A stretch of 64,000 nt of DNA from the NCBI GenBank assembly GCA_964586835.1, contig CAZPIC010000004.1, forward strand, positions 40,500 through 104,499. Direction: 5' to 3'. This DNA comes from CAZLYF01 sp964586835 (GTDB lineage: Bacteria; Bacillota; Clostridia; Christensenellales; Aristaeellaceae). Both the position numbers and the translations under genes were made by a program. The notes beneath the pieces are model-generated. The model was not told the DNA's origin and did no database searches. It saw only the letters and a list, made by a program, of their open reading frames with translations. Within the stretch, counting starts at the first letter, position 1, and each line of letters starts with the position of its first letter. Shown here in pieces: positions 18,309-27,339 of the stretch.

Positions 18309-19280
18309 ATGGGTAAATACGTCCTGCACCGGGCCTTCCGGGGTTTGCTCACGGTATTCATCTCCGTCACCCTGACGTTTTTTCTGCTGCGCCTCATTCC
18401 AGCGGATCCGGTCAGCATGATGATTGACCCCAAGATGAGCGAGGAAACCATCACCAGGATGACGGCGCAGTACGGGCTGGACAAGCCTCTTCTCAGCCAG
18501 TATTTCATCTACCTGGCACAGCTTCTGCAGGGAAACCTGGGCTTCTCTTTCAAAAACCGGGTTCCGGTCATCGCCACCCTCATGCAAAAACTGCCCTGGA
18601 CGCTGCTTCTGCTCAGCCTCAGCGTCACATTCGCCCTGCTCATTGGCATTCCCGTGGGGGTTCGGGCAGCCAGGAAACGCAACAGCCTCTTTGATCGCGC
18701 CGTCAACGTGGTGACGATGACGGGTATCTCCCTCTTCATTCCATTTCTGTCTTTCGCCCTCCTCTACCTTTTTGGCTACCTTCTGCGCGCGCTCCCTACC
18801 GGCGGGGCGTACACCCCCCCTCCCATGAAGGGAATGGCCTTTATTGCGGATGTGCTGCGCCACGCGATTCTCCCCACCTTCACGCTGCTCATTGGCAACT
18901 GTACCTCCATCATTCTCTACACGCGCAACAGCATGATTGACGTACAGAAGGAAGACTATATCCGGACCGCCTATGCCAAGGGCTGGGACGAGCGCTATGT
19001 GGTACGCAGGCACGCGCTTAAAAACGCCATGATTCCCACCATCACAGCCACCGGTATCATGATCTCAAACCTGATGGGAGGCGCCATCATGACAGAGAGC
19101 ATCTACTCGTGGCCGGGGATCGGCAGGCTGATCTACGACAGCGTTTCATCTCTGGATTACCCTGTGCTCCAGGGAGCCTTCCTCTTCCTGTCCGCAACAA
19201 CGGTTTTGATCAACATCCTTACCGACCTGGTGCTCGCCTGGATTGATCCAAGGGTGAAGCTGGGGGGCGCAGAAATATGA
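18309..19280 (+). CDS. Peptide ABC transporter permease, DppB family
   Basis: About 323 residues. The N-terminus MGKYVLHRAFRGL leads into the first membrane helix, then RLIPADPVSMM, the family's extracytoplasmic segment. The EAA loop is YIRTAYAKGWDERYV near residue 222, and the tail DPRVKLGGAEI is typical of DppB. The frame is open from 18225, but that would place the start far inside the ATPase gene. ATG 18309 directly follows the ATPase stop, and GGGGAGGG lies just upstream. Confidence 0.92.
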   Translation: MGKYVLHRAFRGLLTVFISVTLTFFLLRLIPADPVSMMIDPKMSEETITRMTAQYGLDKPLLSQYFIYLAQLLQGNLGFSFKNRVPVIATLMQKLPWTLLLLSLSVTFALLIGIPVGVRAARKRNSLFDRAVNVVTMTGISLFIPFLSFALLYLFGYLLRALPTGGAYTPPPMKGMAFIADVLRHAILPTFTLLIGNCTSIILYTRNSMIDVQKEDYIRTAYAKGWDERYVVRRHALKNAMIPTITATGIMISNLMGGAIMTESIYSWPGIGRLIYDSVSSLDYPVLQGAFLFLSATTVLINILTDLVLAWIDPRVKLGGAEI

Positions 19281-20116
19281 GACAGAGGAGCTTCTTTCAA
19301 GCCTTCCGCAGAAACCGCATGGGAATGGTCGGCATGTGTGTCGTGTTGCTGATCATCCTCACCGGGCTTTTTGCTCCCCTGATCGCCAGTTACCCCAAGG
19401 GCTATGGGCGCAACATCGAAGCCCCGCCCAGCAGCCTTCACTGGATGGGCACGGATAACCTGGGTCTTGATATCTTCAGTGAGGTTGTATGGGGCGCCCG
19501 CACGTCGGTCTACGTCTCCGCCATGGCTGTCCTCTGCGCAGCGCTCATCGGAATCCCTCTGGGCTTGATCAGCGGCTATTTCAGGGGTCGCACCGGGGCT
19601 GTCATCGACGCCATCATCGAGGTCTTCATGACCATCCCCATGATGCCACTCATGATTGTCATCGCTGCCATCGCAGGCGCCTCGGTGACCAACGTTGGCA
19701 TCGCCATCGGAATCCTATCCTGGCCGAGCCTGGCGCGAGTCGCCAGGAATGCAACCCTGCGCACAGCGGAAATGCCCTTCATCGAGGTATCCCGCAGCCT
19801 GGGAGTGCCCCGACGGACGATCCTGTTTAGACACGTTCTACTCAACATCATCGGTCCCGTCATGGTCAACCTGACCATCGTCATGGCCACAGCCGTGCTC
19901 AGCGAATCTGGTCTGAGTTTCCTGGGTTTGGGCGACCCCAACACCTGGAGCTGGGGTCTGATCCTTAAAAAGGCATGGGACACAGGCGCCCTGGTGAAGA
20001 CGCCCAATCCCACCTGGTGGTGGCTGTTCCCAAGTGCTGCGATCACGCTGTATGTGGTCAGCTTCAACATTCTTGGGAACGCCATCAACGATACGCTCAA
20101 CCCTAAGACCCGTTGA
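19277..20116 (+). CDS. Peptide ABC transporter permease, DppC family
   Basis: A 279-residue DppC permease with a first helix near residues 16-35, the HWMGTDNLGLD motif near residue 54, the EAA loop FIEVSRSLGVPRRTI near residue 168, and GLSFLGLGDP near residue 212. It overlaps dppB by four bases. After the stop there is a small CCGCCC-AA-GGGCGG hairpin at 20120-20133, then the dipeptidase gene. Confidence 0.92.
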   Translation: MRQRSFFQAFRRNRMGMVGMCVVLLIILTGLFAPLIASYPKGYGRNIEAPPSSLHWMGTDNLGLDIFSEVVWGARTSVYVSAMAVLCAALIGIPLGLISGYFRGRTGAVIDAIIEVFMTIPMMPLMIVIAAIAGASVTNVGIAIGILSWPSLARVARNATLRTAEMPFIEVSRSLGVPRRTILFRHVLLNIIGPVMVNLTIVMATAVLSESGLSFLGLGDPNTWSWGLILKKAWDTGALVKTPNPTWWWLFPSAAITLYVVSFNILGNAINDTLNPKTR

Positions 20117-20155
20117 TTCCCGCCCAAGGGCGGTCAGAAAAAGGAGAACCCTGCG

Positions 20156-21358
20156 ATGATCAAAAAGGCGTATAAAGGCTACAAGGCATTTGACTACCTG
20201 ACTCCGGGAACGGACTACCCTGTCTTCAAGTTAGCCAAGTGGGACTGGGCGGGCCGCACCCTGTATCCCCTGCAGGAACAGGCGCAGGAAGACCGCGTCC
20301 TGCAAATCGTAGCGAACAATGTGGTCATTGCCACCCACGAGCATCCCTGTTATTTCACCGAAGATATGCGCGATAGCAAAGCCTACCACAACGCTGGGCG
20401 GGAGTTTTGCGCCTATGACGCGTTGGCTGAAAGCTATATAGACTGCGTCTTTGACAACCTGATGGACGGCTCCTGCAACATCACCAGCAAAAATGGCTGG
20501 AAGTGGACGGACGTCCTGCATGACCTGGGCATGCGCCTGTGCGACCTGCACCAACAGGATTTCCTCATCCAGTGTCGAAACGTAGCTGACATCCATCGGG
20601 CTAAGGCGGAAGGCCGCATCGCTTGGGTCCCGGTGCTGGAATGCGCCACCCCCATCGAGAACGAGCTTGACCGCATCGACATCCTCCATGGCTTCGGCGT
20701 GCGCGTCATGGGCATTACGTACTCGGAATCCAACGCTCTGGGCAACGGTCTAAAGGAAGATGCCGATGGCGGCTTGACCAAGTTTGGAAAGGAGGCTGTT
20801 CGCCGCATGAATCAGGTTGGCATGCTGGTCGATGTCTCCCATTGCGGACATAAAACAGCCTTTGACACAGCCGTCGCTAGTAACAAGCCCATCCTCATGA
20901 CCCATGTGGGCGCCCGGAGCGTCTGGAACTCAAAACGGCTCTTTAACGACGATGTCATGAAGGAAGTGGCGGATAGGGGTGGGGTCGTCTGCATCGAGGC
21001 AGCTCCACATACCACCATGTCTAAAACCCATAACACCCACGATATCGACTCTGTCATGGAGCATTTCGAGTACGTGGTCAACCTTCTGGGGATCGAGCAC
21101 GCTGCCTTTGGCGTTGATTCCCTTTATGGCGACCATGTGGGCCTCCATCACGTCTACGCTGCCCACCTGTCCATCCAGGACGTGCGCAACCAGGACGTGG
21201 AGTACGAGGAGGTCCCTTATGTGCGCGGGCTTGAAAACCCCACGGAAGCCTCTATCAACATTCCGCGCTGGCTGGTCGCCCATGGCTACAGCGATGAGGA
21301 CATTGCCCGGGTTATTGGCGGGAATGTCCTCAGGGTGCTCGACCAGGTCTGGGTATAG
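20156..21358 (+). CDS. Membrane dipeptidase-like metallopeptidase, M19 family
   Basis: A 400-residue M19 (renal dipeptidase) homologue. The family block GITYSESNALGNG near residue 181 runs into DGGLTKFGKEAVRRMN and MLVDVSHCGH near residue 223, where the His is a zinc ligand. Then come LMTHVGARSVW near residue 247 and IGGNVLRVL at the end. An early HEHPCYF near residue 61 stands where the usual DGHND motif would be, so the first metal site may differ from classical members. M19 enzymes cleave L-D and L-L dipeptides and beta-lactams. There is no signal peptide, so it is probably cytoplasmic. Encoded between the permeases and the binding protein, it should hydrolyse the imported dipeptide. Confidence 0.85.
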   Translation: MIKKAYKGYKAFDYLTPGTDYPVFKLAKWDWAGRTLYPLQEQAQEDRVLQIVANNVVIATHEHPCYFTEDMRDSKAYHNAGREFCAYDALAESYIDCVFDNLMDGSCNITSKNGWKWTDVLHDLGMRLCDLHQQDFLIQCRNVADIHRAKAEGRIAWVPVLECATPIENELDRIDILHGFGVRVMGITYSESNALGNGLKEDADGGLTKFGKEAVRRMNQVGMLVDVSHCGHKTAFDTAVASNKPILMTHVGARSVWNSKRLFNDDVMKEVADRGGVVCIEAAPHTTMSKTHNTHDIDSVMEHFEYVVNLLGIEHAAFGVDSLYGDHVGLHHVYAAHLSIQDVRNQDVEYEEVPYVRGLENPTEASINIPRWLVAHGYSDEDIARVIGGNVLRVLDQVWV

Positions 21359-21418
21359 TGAGCGATGACGGAACGCCCTGCGTTTCTTCATACATATCCA
21401 TAGAAGGAGAGTAGGCAC

Positions 21419-23020
21419 ATGAAAAAGATCCTGGCCCTGTTGCTTCTCATCACCCTGTTTCTTTCCCTCTCCCTCCCCTCCCTCGCAGACGATGCCCCCT
21501 TCGGAGGAGAACTGAAAGTGGGCATGGTCGGCACGCCCTACGCCGTCAACGGCTGGACCAGCAATGATCTGAATGCGTCGCTGATCGCCAACATTCTCTA
21601 TCCCTCCCTCCTGGTCTTCAACGAGAATGCAGAAAAAGTCCCCTATATCCTTTCGGGCTACGAGGGAAGCGAGGACTTGAAAACCTGGACCGCCACCATC
21701 CACGATGGAATCTACTGGCATGATGGCGTGAAGTTCACAGCAGAAGACCTGGCCTTCACCGCTGAATTCTGCGCCACTCAGGACGTCAACTTCGGTTCGG
21801 ACTATTACGCCAATCTGGAAAGCGCTGAGGCGCTGGATGAACTCACCGCCCGCTACCATCTAAAAGAGCCCCAGGTAAACTTTATGACCTTCATCGGCTA
21901 CTGGGTCGACATCATGCCCAAGCACCTCTTTGAGGGCGTGGAGGATTTCCCGAACTTTGAAGTCCCCACTGTCGGCTTCGGTCCCTTCAAGCTCGATGAG
22001 TATGTGCAAGGTGAGTACTACAAGTTCTCTCGTGTTCCCAACTGGCCTCTTGCCAATGACGGGCAGGGCGCGTACCTGGACGGCCTGACCCTCCGCGTGT
22101 ACACAGACCCCAACTCCCTTATGCTGGCCATCAAGTCCGGTGAGGTAGACTGCGGCTCAAGCGCTCTGAGCGTGGCCATCCAGCAACAGCTGGAGTCCGA
22201 GCCCGACAAGTATGGTTTGGTCAAGGTTAACTCCTTAGGCTATGGCTACTTCTCCATCAATTACAAAAACAATCCCCTGCTGGCTGACCAGGTGGTTCGT
22301 GAGGCTATCGCGCACACGGTGGACCGTGACGCGCTTGTTCACATCGCCATCCAGGGCGGCGGCGTGCCAATGGAGTCCCCCATCTCTCCTGTCTACAAAG
22401 TCATGGTCGAGGGGGCGGCGACCTTCCCGGCCTTTGACATCGACGCCGCCAACGCTCTGCTTGAAGCAGCTGGTTATGTGGATACCGACGGCGATGGGGT
22501 GCGTGAAAAGGACGGCCAGAAGCTGGCCTTCACCCTCATCTGCCGTAACAACACCAACAACATCGACGCCATTGCCAACATCTTCAAGGCCAACTGCGCC
22601 GAGGCAGGCATCGATATCACCCTTTCCATTGTAGAGCCGGCCACCTACACCGACATCGTCACCAAGGGCAAGAAATTTGAGATCAACTATATCGAATGGG
22701 GCGTCATCGATGACGTGGATACCGGTCTCGACGCCATCTACCATTCCGACGCGACGCTCAATTTCATGGAGTACAAAAATGAAGACATCGACGCGCTGCT
22801 TGAAGGCGTCAAGACCGAAGGGAGCTTCGACAAGCGCCGCGAGATGATGCTTGAATTCCAAAGGCTTTTCGTCAAAGAACTCCCCTCCATCAACGTCTTT
22901 GTACGCACCAACGCGTATGGCTATTCTAAACTGCAGTACGAAGGCTGGAGCGGGACACCCGGTCTCTACGGGGTCTGTGACACCAAGGACCTGGTCAAAA
23001 TCCACAAGGTTTCAGAATAA
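21419..23020 (+). CDS. Peptide-binding protein of the ABC importer, SBP family 5
   Basis: A 533-residue family-5 solute-binding protein (DppA/OppA-like). A signal peptide of about 23 residues ends at SLADDAP, without a lipobox cysteine. WHDGVKFTAEDLAFT near residue 101 is the family signature. It lies after the dipeptidase gene and before the D-aminoacylases, and GGAG precedes the ATG. It should deliver peptide or acyl-amino-acid ligands to the DppBCDF proteins encoded just upstream. How it stays at the cell surface without a lipid anchor is not evident from the sequence. Confidence 0.9.
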   Translation: MKKILALLLLITLFLSLSLPSLADDAPFGGELKVGMVGTPYAVNGWTSNDLNASLIANILYPSLLVFNENAEKVPYILSGYEGSEDLKTWTATIHDGIYWHDGVKFTAEDLAFTAEFCATQDVNFGSDYYANLESAEALDELTARYHLKEPQVNFMTFIGYWVDIMPKHLFEGVEDFPNFEVPTVGFGPFKLDEYVQGEYYKFSRVPNWPLANDGQGAYLDGLTLRVYTDPNSLMLAIKSGEVDCGSSALSVAIQQQLESEPDKYGLVKVNSLGYGYFSINYKNNPLLADQVVREAIAHTVDRDALVHIAIQGGGVPMESPISPVYKVMVEGAATFPAFDIDAANALLEAAGYVDTDGDGVREKDGQKLAFTLICRNNTNNIDAIANIFKANCAEAGIDITLSIVEPATYTDIVTKGKKFEINYIEWGVIDDVDTGLDAIYHSDATLNFMEYKNEDIDALLEGVKTEGSFDKRREMMLEFQRLFVKELPSINVFVRTNAYGYSKLQYEGWSGTPGLYGVCDTKDLVKIHKVSE

Positions 23021-23347
23021 GCCCCAAGCAAATCAAGGGAACCCTCTCCCCGCACCCTTGTCGGTTTTCAGCCGAACGGGGTGCGGGGATCGAGAAAAGG
23101 CATAAGACGTCATCGGAGGGGAATCTGGACATGAGCCAGGGGCTGCTGGATCCTCAGCAGCCGGAACTCGGATGGGGATGACAGGGACTGTGCCCGTCGG
23201 AACCGGGCGGACCTTGCCCTGCTCCCCATCCCCCTCCGCCTGCCGGTCGGGCACGGTTGCACGAACCAGAAATCTGCTTGACTCCCATCGGAAAGATGCT
23301 GCTGGTTCTTGCGCAGGTTTGGAAACAGAAGGGGAGAGGAACGGAAT
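23021..23347 (+). ncRNA. Candidate structured leader or intercistronic RNA (three stem-loops)
   Basis: The 327 bases between the binding-protein gene and the first D-aminoacylase gene contain no gene but three clear stems. The first is CCCCGCACCC/GGGTGCGGGG at 23048-23088 with an inner CGG/CCG. The second is a compound stem at 23170-23231: GGATGGGGA/TCCCCATCC, CAGGG/CCCTG and an apical GCCCG/CGGGC. The third is GAACCAG/CTGGTTC at 23263-23308. The first may be a terminator or mRNA-stabilising hairpin that lets the binding protein be made in excess. The second looks too elaborate for a plain terminator and lacks a T-tract. I do not recognise a known riboswitch. Confidence 0.45.
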
Positions 23348-24970
23348 ATGGCGGATATCCTGATCACCAACGGTTTCATCGTAGACGGCTCAGGCAGCTC
23401 TGGATACCTGGGAGAAGTTGCCGTCACAGGGGATAAAATCGAAGCGGTGGGAACACAGCTGGGCATCCAGGCTGGGCGAATCATCGATGCAGGCGGAAAA
23501 GCCGTCATCCCCGGCCTGATCGACCCTCATGTACACGAGGAATACGTCTGTCTTCTGGACGGGCGAATGGAGCTGTTCATCCGCCAGGGCGTGACCACCT
23601 GCATGAATGGCAACTGCGGCCATTCCCTGTTCAATGCTCCCCGTGACAAAGCTGTGGACTACTACTGGCTTAACGGCCTCATCAGCGATAGCCAGCGGGA
23701 GGCATTCAACGTCCGCTTTCCCGCCTGGGAGGATTTCAAAGGCTATACAGCATTCTGGCGACACCAAGGCTGCAACATGAACATGGCCTTTCTACAGGGG
23801 CACGGTACCCTCCGATGGCTTGTGATGAACGGAGCCCATGACCGCAAGCCCTCAGGGGCGGAAGCGGCCGAAATAGAGTCTATTTTGCGCCGCAACATGG
23901 AGCAGGGAGCCTATGGCATCTCCTTTGGCCTCAGCTATGTGCCCAGCCGCTATGCAGACACGGACGAACTGTGCCAAGTTGTGGACATCATCCGGGAATA
24001 CGACGGCGTTGCTGCCGCCCACCTGCGTCACCACATCGGCATGCTCCCCTGCACGGAAGAGTTCATCGAGGTAGGCAGGAGAACCGGAGCCCGCATCCAG
24101 ATTTCTCATCTGAAACCTGTCTGCCCTGAGTGCTTCGATGCCGTTCGCGCAGCAGCCGACGCGGGACTTCGGGTTCGGGTGGATACCATCCCGGCTTCAA
24201 CCGGACACCTGACCCGCAAAGACCGGGTCCTGCAGTTCATCACGGCAGTCTCCGATAGCCTGTTTGACCAGGGCGTCCATGGCGTCAAGGCTGCACTGCA
24301 AACACAGAAGGGACGGGCCACCGTGCTTCGGGATGCATATTTCTTCCCAGAAGACCGCAGCCTTATCTTCATCATCCTTTCCGATGATCCCAGGCTGGAA
24401 GGGCGCTGCGTGACGGATATCGCAAGGGAACGCCAGCAAAGCCCCAACGACACCCTTCTTGACTTGCTTGCTGATGAGAAACAGTACACTTTCTATCTGG
24501 GAGGTCCTTCCCGGCCGGATTTCCCCTCCCTTCCCCATCCTAAAAGCATCATGGACAATCCCTTCGTCTGTGTTGGATCAGACGAGCTGATGGGCGACCC
24601 GGAGGATCCGGGCGGGTGGTACGAGCTGCTCAGGCGCGGCGCCATGCCCATCTTCTGGCAGATGTACCTGAAAGCCGGTGTGCCCCTTCATGAGATCGTG
24701 CGCCGCAACACCTCCATGCTGGCAAAGCACCTTGGCTTCCCCGGACGTGGACTGCTGACTCCCGGGTACTACGCGGACATCGCGGTGATCGACGTGGAGC
24801 GTTTCAGCTATCCCTCCGTGGAAGAGATCGACTGCAGAAAGCCAGACACCATGGCTTCCGGGGTGGACACGGTCCTGGTCAATGGCGCGGTGACCCTGGA
24901 AAACGGCGTCATGCAAAACCCATTCTCAGGGCGGATCCTTTTACGCGGCTTAGAAGGGGGGCGCGCATGA
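23348..24970 (+). CDS. N-acyl-D-amino-acid deacylase family amidohydrolase, copy 1
   Basis: A 540-residue amidohydrolase of the D-aminoacylase type. The N-terminal ITNGFIVDGSG is the usual opening. GLIDPHVHEE near residue 58 supplies the HxH metal pair and MNGNCGHS near residue 84 the family's metal-bridging Cys. Later come His residues in AAHLRHH and ISHLK, an Asp in VGSDELMGDPE, and the closing GRGLLTPGYYADIAV. Known members remove acyl groups from N-acyl-D-amino acids or act on N-acyl-D-glutamate. GGAGAGG precedes ATG 23348, and the in-frame extension to 23309 is unlikely. It overlaps its paralogue by four bases. Confidence 0.86.
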   Translation: MADILITNGFIVDGSGSSGYLGEVAVTGDKIEAVGTQLGIQAGRIIDAGGKAVIPGLIDPHVHEEYVCLLDGRMELFIRQGVTTCMNGNCGHSLFNAPRDKAVDYYWLNGLISDSQREAFNVRFPAWEDFKGYTAFWRHQGCNMNMAFLQGHGTLRWLVMNGAHDRKPSGAEAAEIESILRRNMEQGAYGISFGLSYVPSRYADTDELCQVVDIIREYDGVAAAHLRHHIGMLPCTEEFIEVGRRTGARIQISHLKPVCPECFDAVRAAADAGLRVRVDTIPASTGHLTRKDRVLQFITAVSDSLFDQGVHGVKAALQTQKGRATVLRDAYFFPEDRSLIFIILSDDPRLEGRCVTDIARERQQSPNDTLLDLLADEKQYTFYLGGPSRPDFPSLPHPKSIMDNPFVCVGSDELMGDPEDPGGWYELLRRGAMPIFWQMYLKAGVPLHEIVRRNTSMLAKHLGFPGRGLLTPGYYADIAVIDVERFSYPSVEEIDCRKPDTMASGVDTVLVNGAVTLENGVMQNPFSGRILLRGLEGGRA

Positions 24971-26574
24971 CCATTCTTTTTAGCAATGGCCTGATCGTCG
25001 ATGGCAGTGGTTCTCCACCGTTTACAGGAGATGTCCTCGTGGAAGGAGATCGCGTCAGCGCAGTGGGAAAACGTCTTGAAAGCCCCGGCGCCACGGTGGT
25101 TGATGCCAGCAATAAGCTTGTCATTCCCGGCCTGATCGACCCCCACGTTCACGAGGAATGGGTTTGTTTCGTGGATGGCCTCTATGAGCTTTTCCTGCGA
25201 CAGGGTGTGACCACCACCGTCAATGGCAACTGCGGGCACTCCATCCTCCCCGGTCCTACGCCTCGGGTCATTGAATACTACTACGAAAACGGCCTGATGA
25301 GCGAGCGACAGCGGACCGCCTACCTGCACGCCTTCCCCGCCTGGGACGATTTTGAGGGCTATGCTGCGGCGGTCACCAAAAAGGGAAGCAACCTGAACCT
25401 TTGCACCCTGCTGGGACACGGCTCCCTGCGCTGGCACGCTATGAATGGCGCCCATGACAGGCCACCGAACCCGGACGAGGAACGAGAGATGCTCCGCACC
25501 CTCCAGCACAGCCTGGACCAGGGAGCGTTCGGCCTCTCCTTTGGGCTGGACTATGTACCTGGACGCTATGCGGACACCGCAGAGTTAGCCCGCTTCGCAG
25601 AACCCGTGGCCTGCGCAGATGGCGTCGTCGCCGCCCATCTTCGTCACAACCTGGGCGTCAAAGAGGCTACGGACGAGTTCCTTGAGGTGGGGAAACGGAC
25701 AGGCGTCCGCCTGCAGGTCAGTCATCTCAAGGCGAGTTGCCCGGAAGCCTTTGCCTCGGTGCTCGCCTATGCACAGCAGCAGGGGCCCGCTCTGGTGGAC
25801 ACCATTCCCGCGTCCTCGGCTCACTGCCAAAGCCGCGACCGGGCGCTTCTCTTCATGATGTCCACAAACGACGAGCTTTTCGGTCTGGGGCTTGAGGGCG
25901 TTAGAAAGGCCATCCGCACGCCCCAGGGCCGTGCCTCCCTTCGCAAAGACCCCTACTTTGTAAACCAGGACCAGACGCTCAATACCCTCTGGATGACCGG
26001 TGACCCCTCCATGGATGGCAAGAGCATCGCTGAGCTCGCTGGGCTGTCGGGGAAGAACCCCATTGAGTACCTGCTTGACCTGCTTGCCTCAAGCCAGGAC
26101 TTTGTGCTCTGGAGCGGTGGCGTGGGGCGAAGAGACTTCTCCATGGAGGCTCACGGGCCGGATATCCTTGGAAATCCCTTTGTCTGCGCTGGCAGCGACG
26201 TCATTTTCGGTGACCCGGAGTTCCCGTTTGACTGGTATGAACTGCTGCGGCGTGGCGCCATGCCCTTTTTCATTCAAGGCTGTCTGAGCAAAGGCATTCC
26301 TCTGCAGGAAGTGATCCGGCGCAACACCTCCATGGTCGCAGATCACTTTCATATCGCCAACCGGGGCAGGCTCTTGCCTGGCAAGTATGCTGACATCGCC
26401 GTGCTGGACCTTGAGCACTACAGCTTCCCCACTGAGGGCGAGGTGAGCCCCCTTCGCCCCCTGGAAATGGCCCGTGGAGTAGAATGGGTCATGGTAAATG
26501 GCGCGTTCGTCCTCGAGAACGGAGAGGTCCGCGCCACACACTCCGGTCGCGTCCTCAGGCGCGGCCAAGGATAG
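24967..26574 (+). CDS. N-acyl-D-amino-acid deacylase family amidohydrolase, copy 2
   Basis: A 535-residue paralogue of the preceding protein, colinear along its whole length and with all the same landmarks: GLIDPHVHEE, VNGNCGHS, AAHLRHN, VSHLK, AGSDVIFGDPE and GRLLPGKYADIAV. The two are clearly related but well diverged, so the duplication is old and the two enzymes probably have different acyl or side-chain preferences. The start overlaps the upstream stop (ATGA). The next gene is a racemase homologue nine bases further on, suggesting that the released D-amino acid is converted to the L form. Confidence 0.86.
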   Translation: MTILFSNGLIVDGSGSPPFTGDVLVEGDRVSAVGKRLESPGATVVDASNKLVIPGLIDPHVHEEWVCFVDGLYELFLRQGVTTTVNGNCGHSILPGPTPRVIEYYYENGLMSERQRTAYLHAFPAWDDFEGYAAAVTKKGSNLNLCTLLGHGSLRWHAMNGAHDRPPNPDEEREMLRTLQHSLDQGAFGLSFGLDYVPGRYADTAELARFAEPVACADGVVAAHLRHNLGVKEATDEFLEVGKRTGVRLQVSHLKASCPEAFASVLAYAQQQGPALVDTIPASSAHCQSRDRALLFMMSTNDELFGLGLEGVRKAIRTPQGRASLRKDPYFVNQDQTLNTLWMTGDPSMDGKSIAELAGLSGKNPIEYLLDLLASSQDFVLWSGGVGRRDFSMEAHGPDILGNPFVCAGSDVIFGDPEFPFDWYELLRRGAMPFFIQGCLSKGIPLQEVIRRNTSMVADHFHIANRGRLLPGKYADIAVLDLEHYSFPTEGEVSPLRPLEMARGVEWVMVNGAFVLENGEVRATHSGRVLRRGQG

Positions 26575-26583
26575 GAGGCAGGC

Positions 26584-27336
26584 ATGAAGATCGTTTATCT
26601 GGTCCCAGGATTGATGCCCGAAGCGGAATGCAGGCGCAGGGAGGCCATGCTGCGCGCCTGGGCAGCACCCGGCGCCAGGGTGGACGTTGCAGCTGTCAGC
26701 GAAGGCCCGTCCTCCATAGAATCCGTCTATGAGGAATTCCTGTCTGTCCCGGCTACTGCACAGCTGGCCATGGAGAAGGAACGGGAGGGGTATGACGCTG
26801 CCATCCTTGGCTGTGCCGGAGATCCGGGCCTCCACGCTATCAGAGAACTCTGCGTGCGTATGGCAGTGTTTGGCCCGGGTGAAGCTTCGTTCCTCGCTGC
26901 TTCCATGCTGGGATACCGCTTTGGCGTCATCACGCCGGCAGGTGACATGAGCCGCTCAAACCTGGAACTTGCCTTTCGTGCCGGAGCGCGAGACAAATAC
27001 GCAGCCTCCCTCTCCACGGGAGTGCCAGTCCTTGATATGATGAAGGACAAAGACCACGCCTTTGAGCAGGTGCTCGATGCGTCGCGGCGTTTGGTCCTGA
27101 ATGAGCGCGTCGATACCCTGATCCTGGGCTGCATGACCCTGGCCTTTTTGGACATTTCCGAGAAACTCTCACTGGCGCTTGGACTTCCGGTCATAAACCC
27201 TGCTTCTTTAACGCTGAGAATGACGGAGGCTTTTATCGCCTGCAATCTGGCCCCATCCAAGGCCGCCTTTCCTCTGCCTCCAAAGCTGGCTTCCGGCAAA
27301 GCTGCCAGCTTTGAAGATCTATTCGGGAGAGACTAA
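26584..27336 (+). CDS. Aspartate/glutamate/hydantoin racemase family protein
   Basis: A 250-residue protein of the Asp/Glu/hydantoin racemase superfamily. The two catalytic-type cysteines sit in ILGCAGDPG near residue 79 and LILGCMTLAF near residue 181, in the right places for a cofactor-independent two-base mechanism. GVITPAG near residue 117 is also typical of the hydantoin racemase branch. AGGAGG lies before the ATG. It is placed after two D-aminoacylases and three bases before a nitroreductase gene. The substrate is inferred to be an amino acid or its N-carbamoyl/hydantoin derivative. Confidence 0.83.
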   Translation: MKIVYLVPGLMPEAECRRREAMLRAWAAPGARVDVAAVSEGPSSIESVYEEFLSVPATAQLAMEKEREGYDAAILGCAGDPGLHAIRELCVRMAVFGPGEASFLAASMLGYRFGVITPAGDMSRSNLELAFRAGARDKYAASLSTGVPVLDMMKDKDHAFEQVLDASRRLVLNERVDTLILGCMTLAFLDISEKLSLALGLPVINPASLTLRMTEAFIACNLAPSKAAFPLPPKLASGKAASFEDLFGRD

Positions 27337-27339
27337 GCG

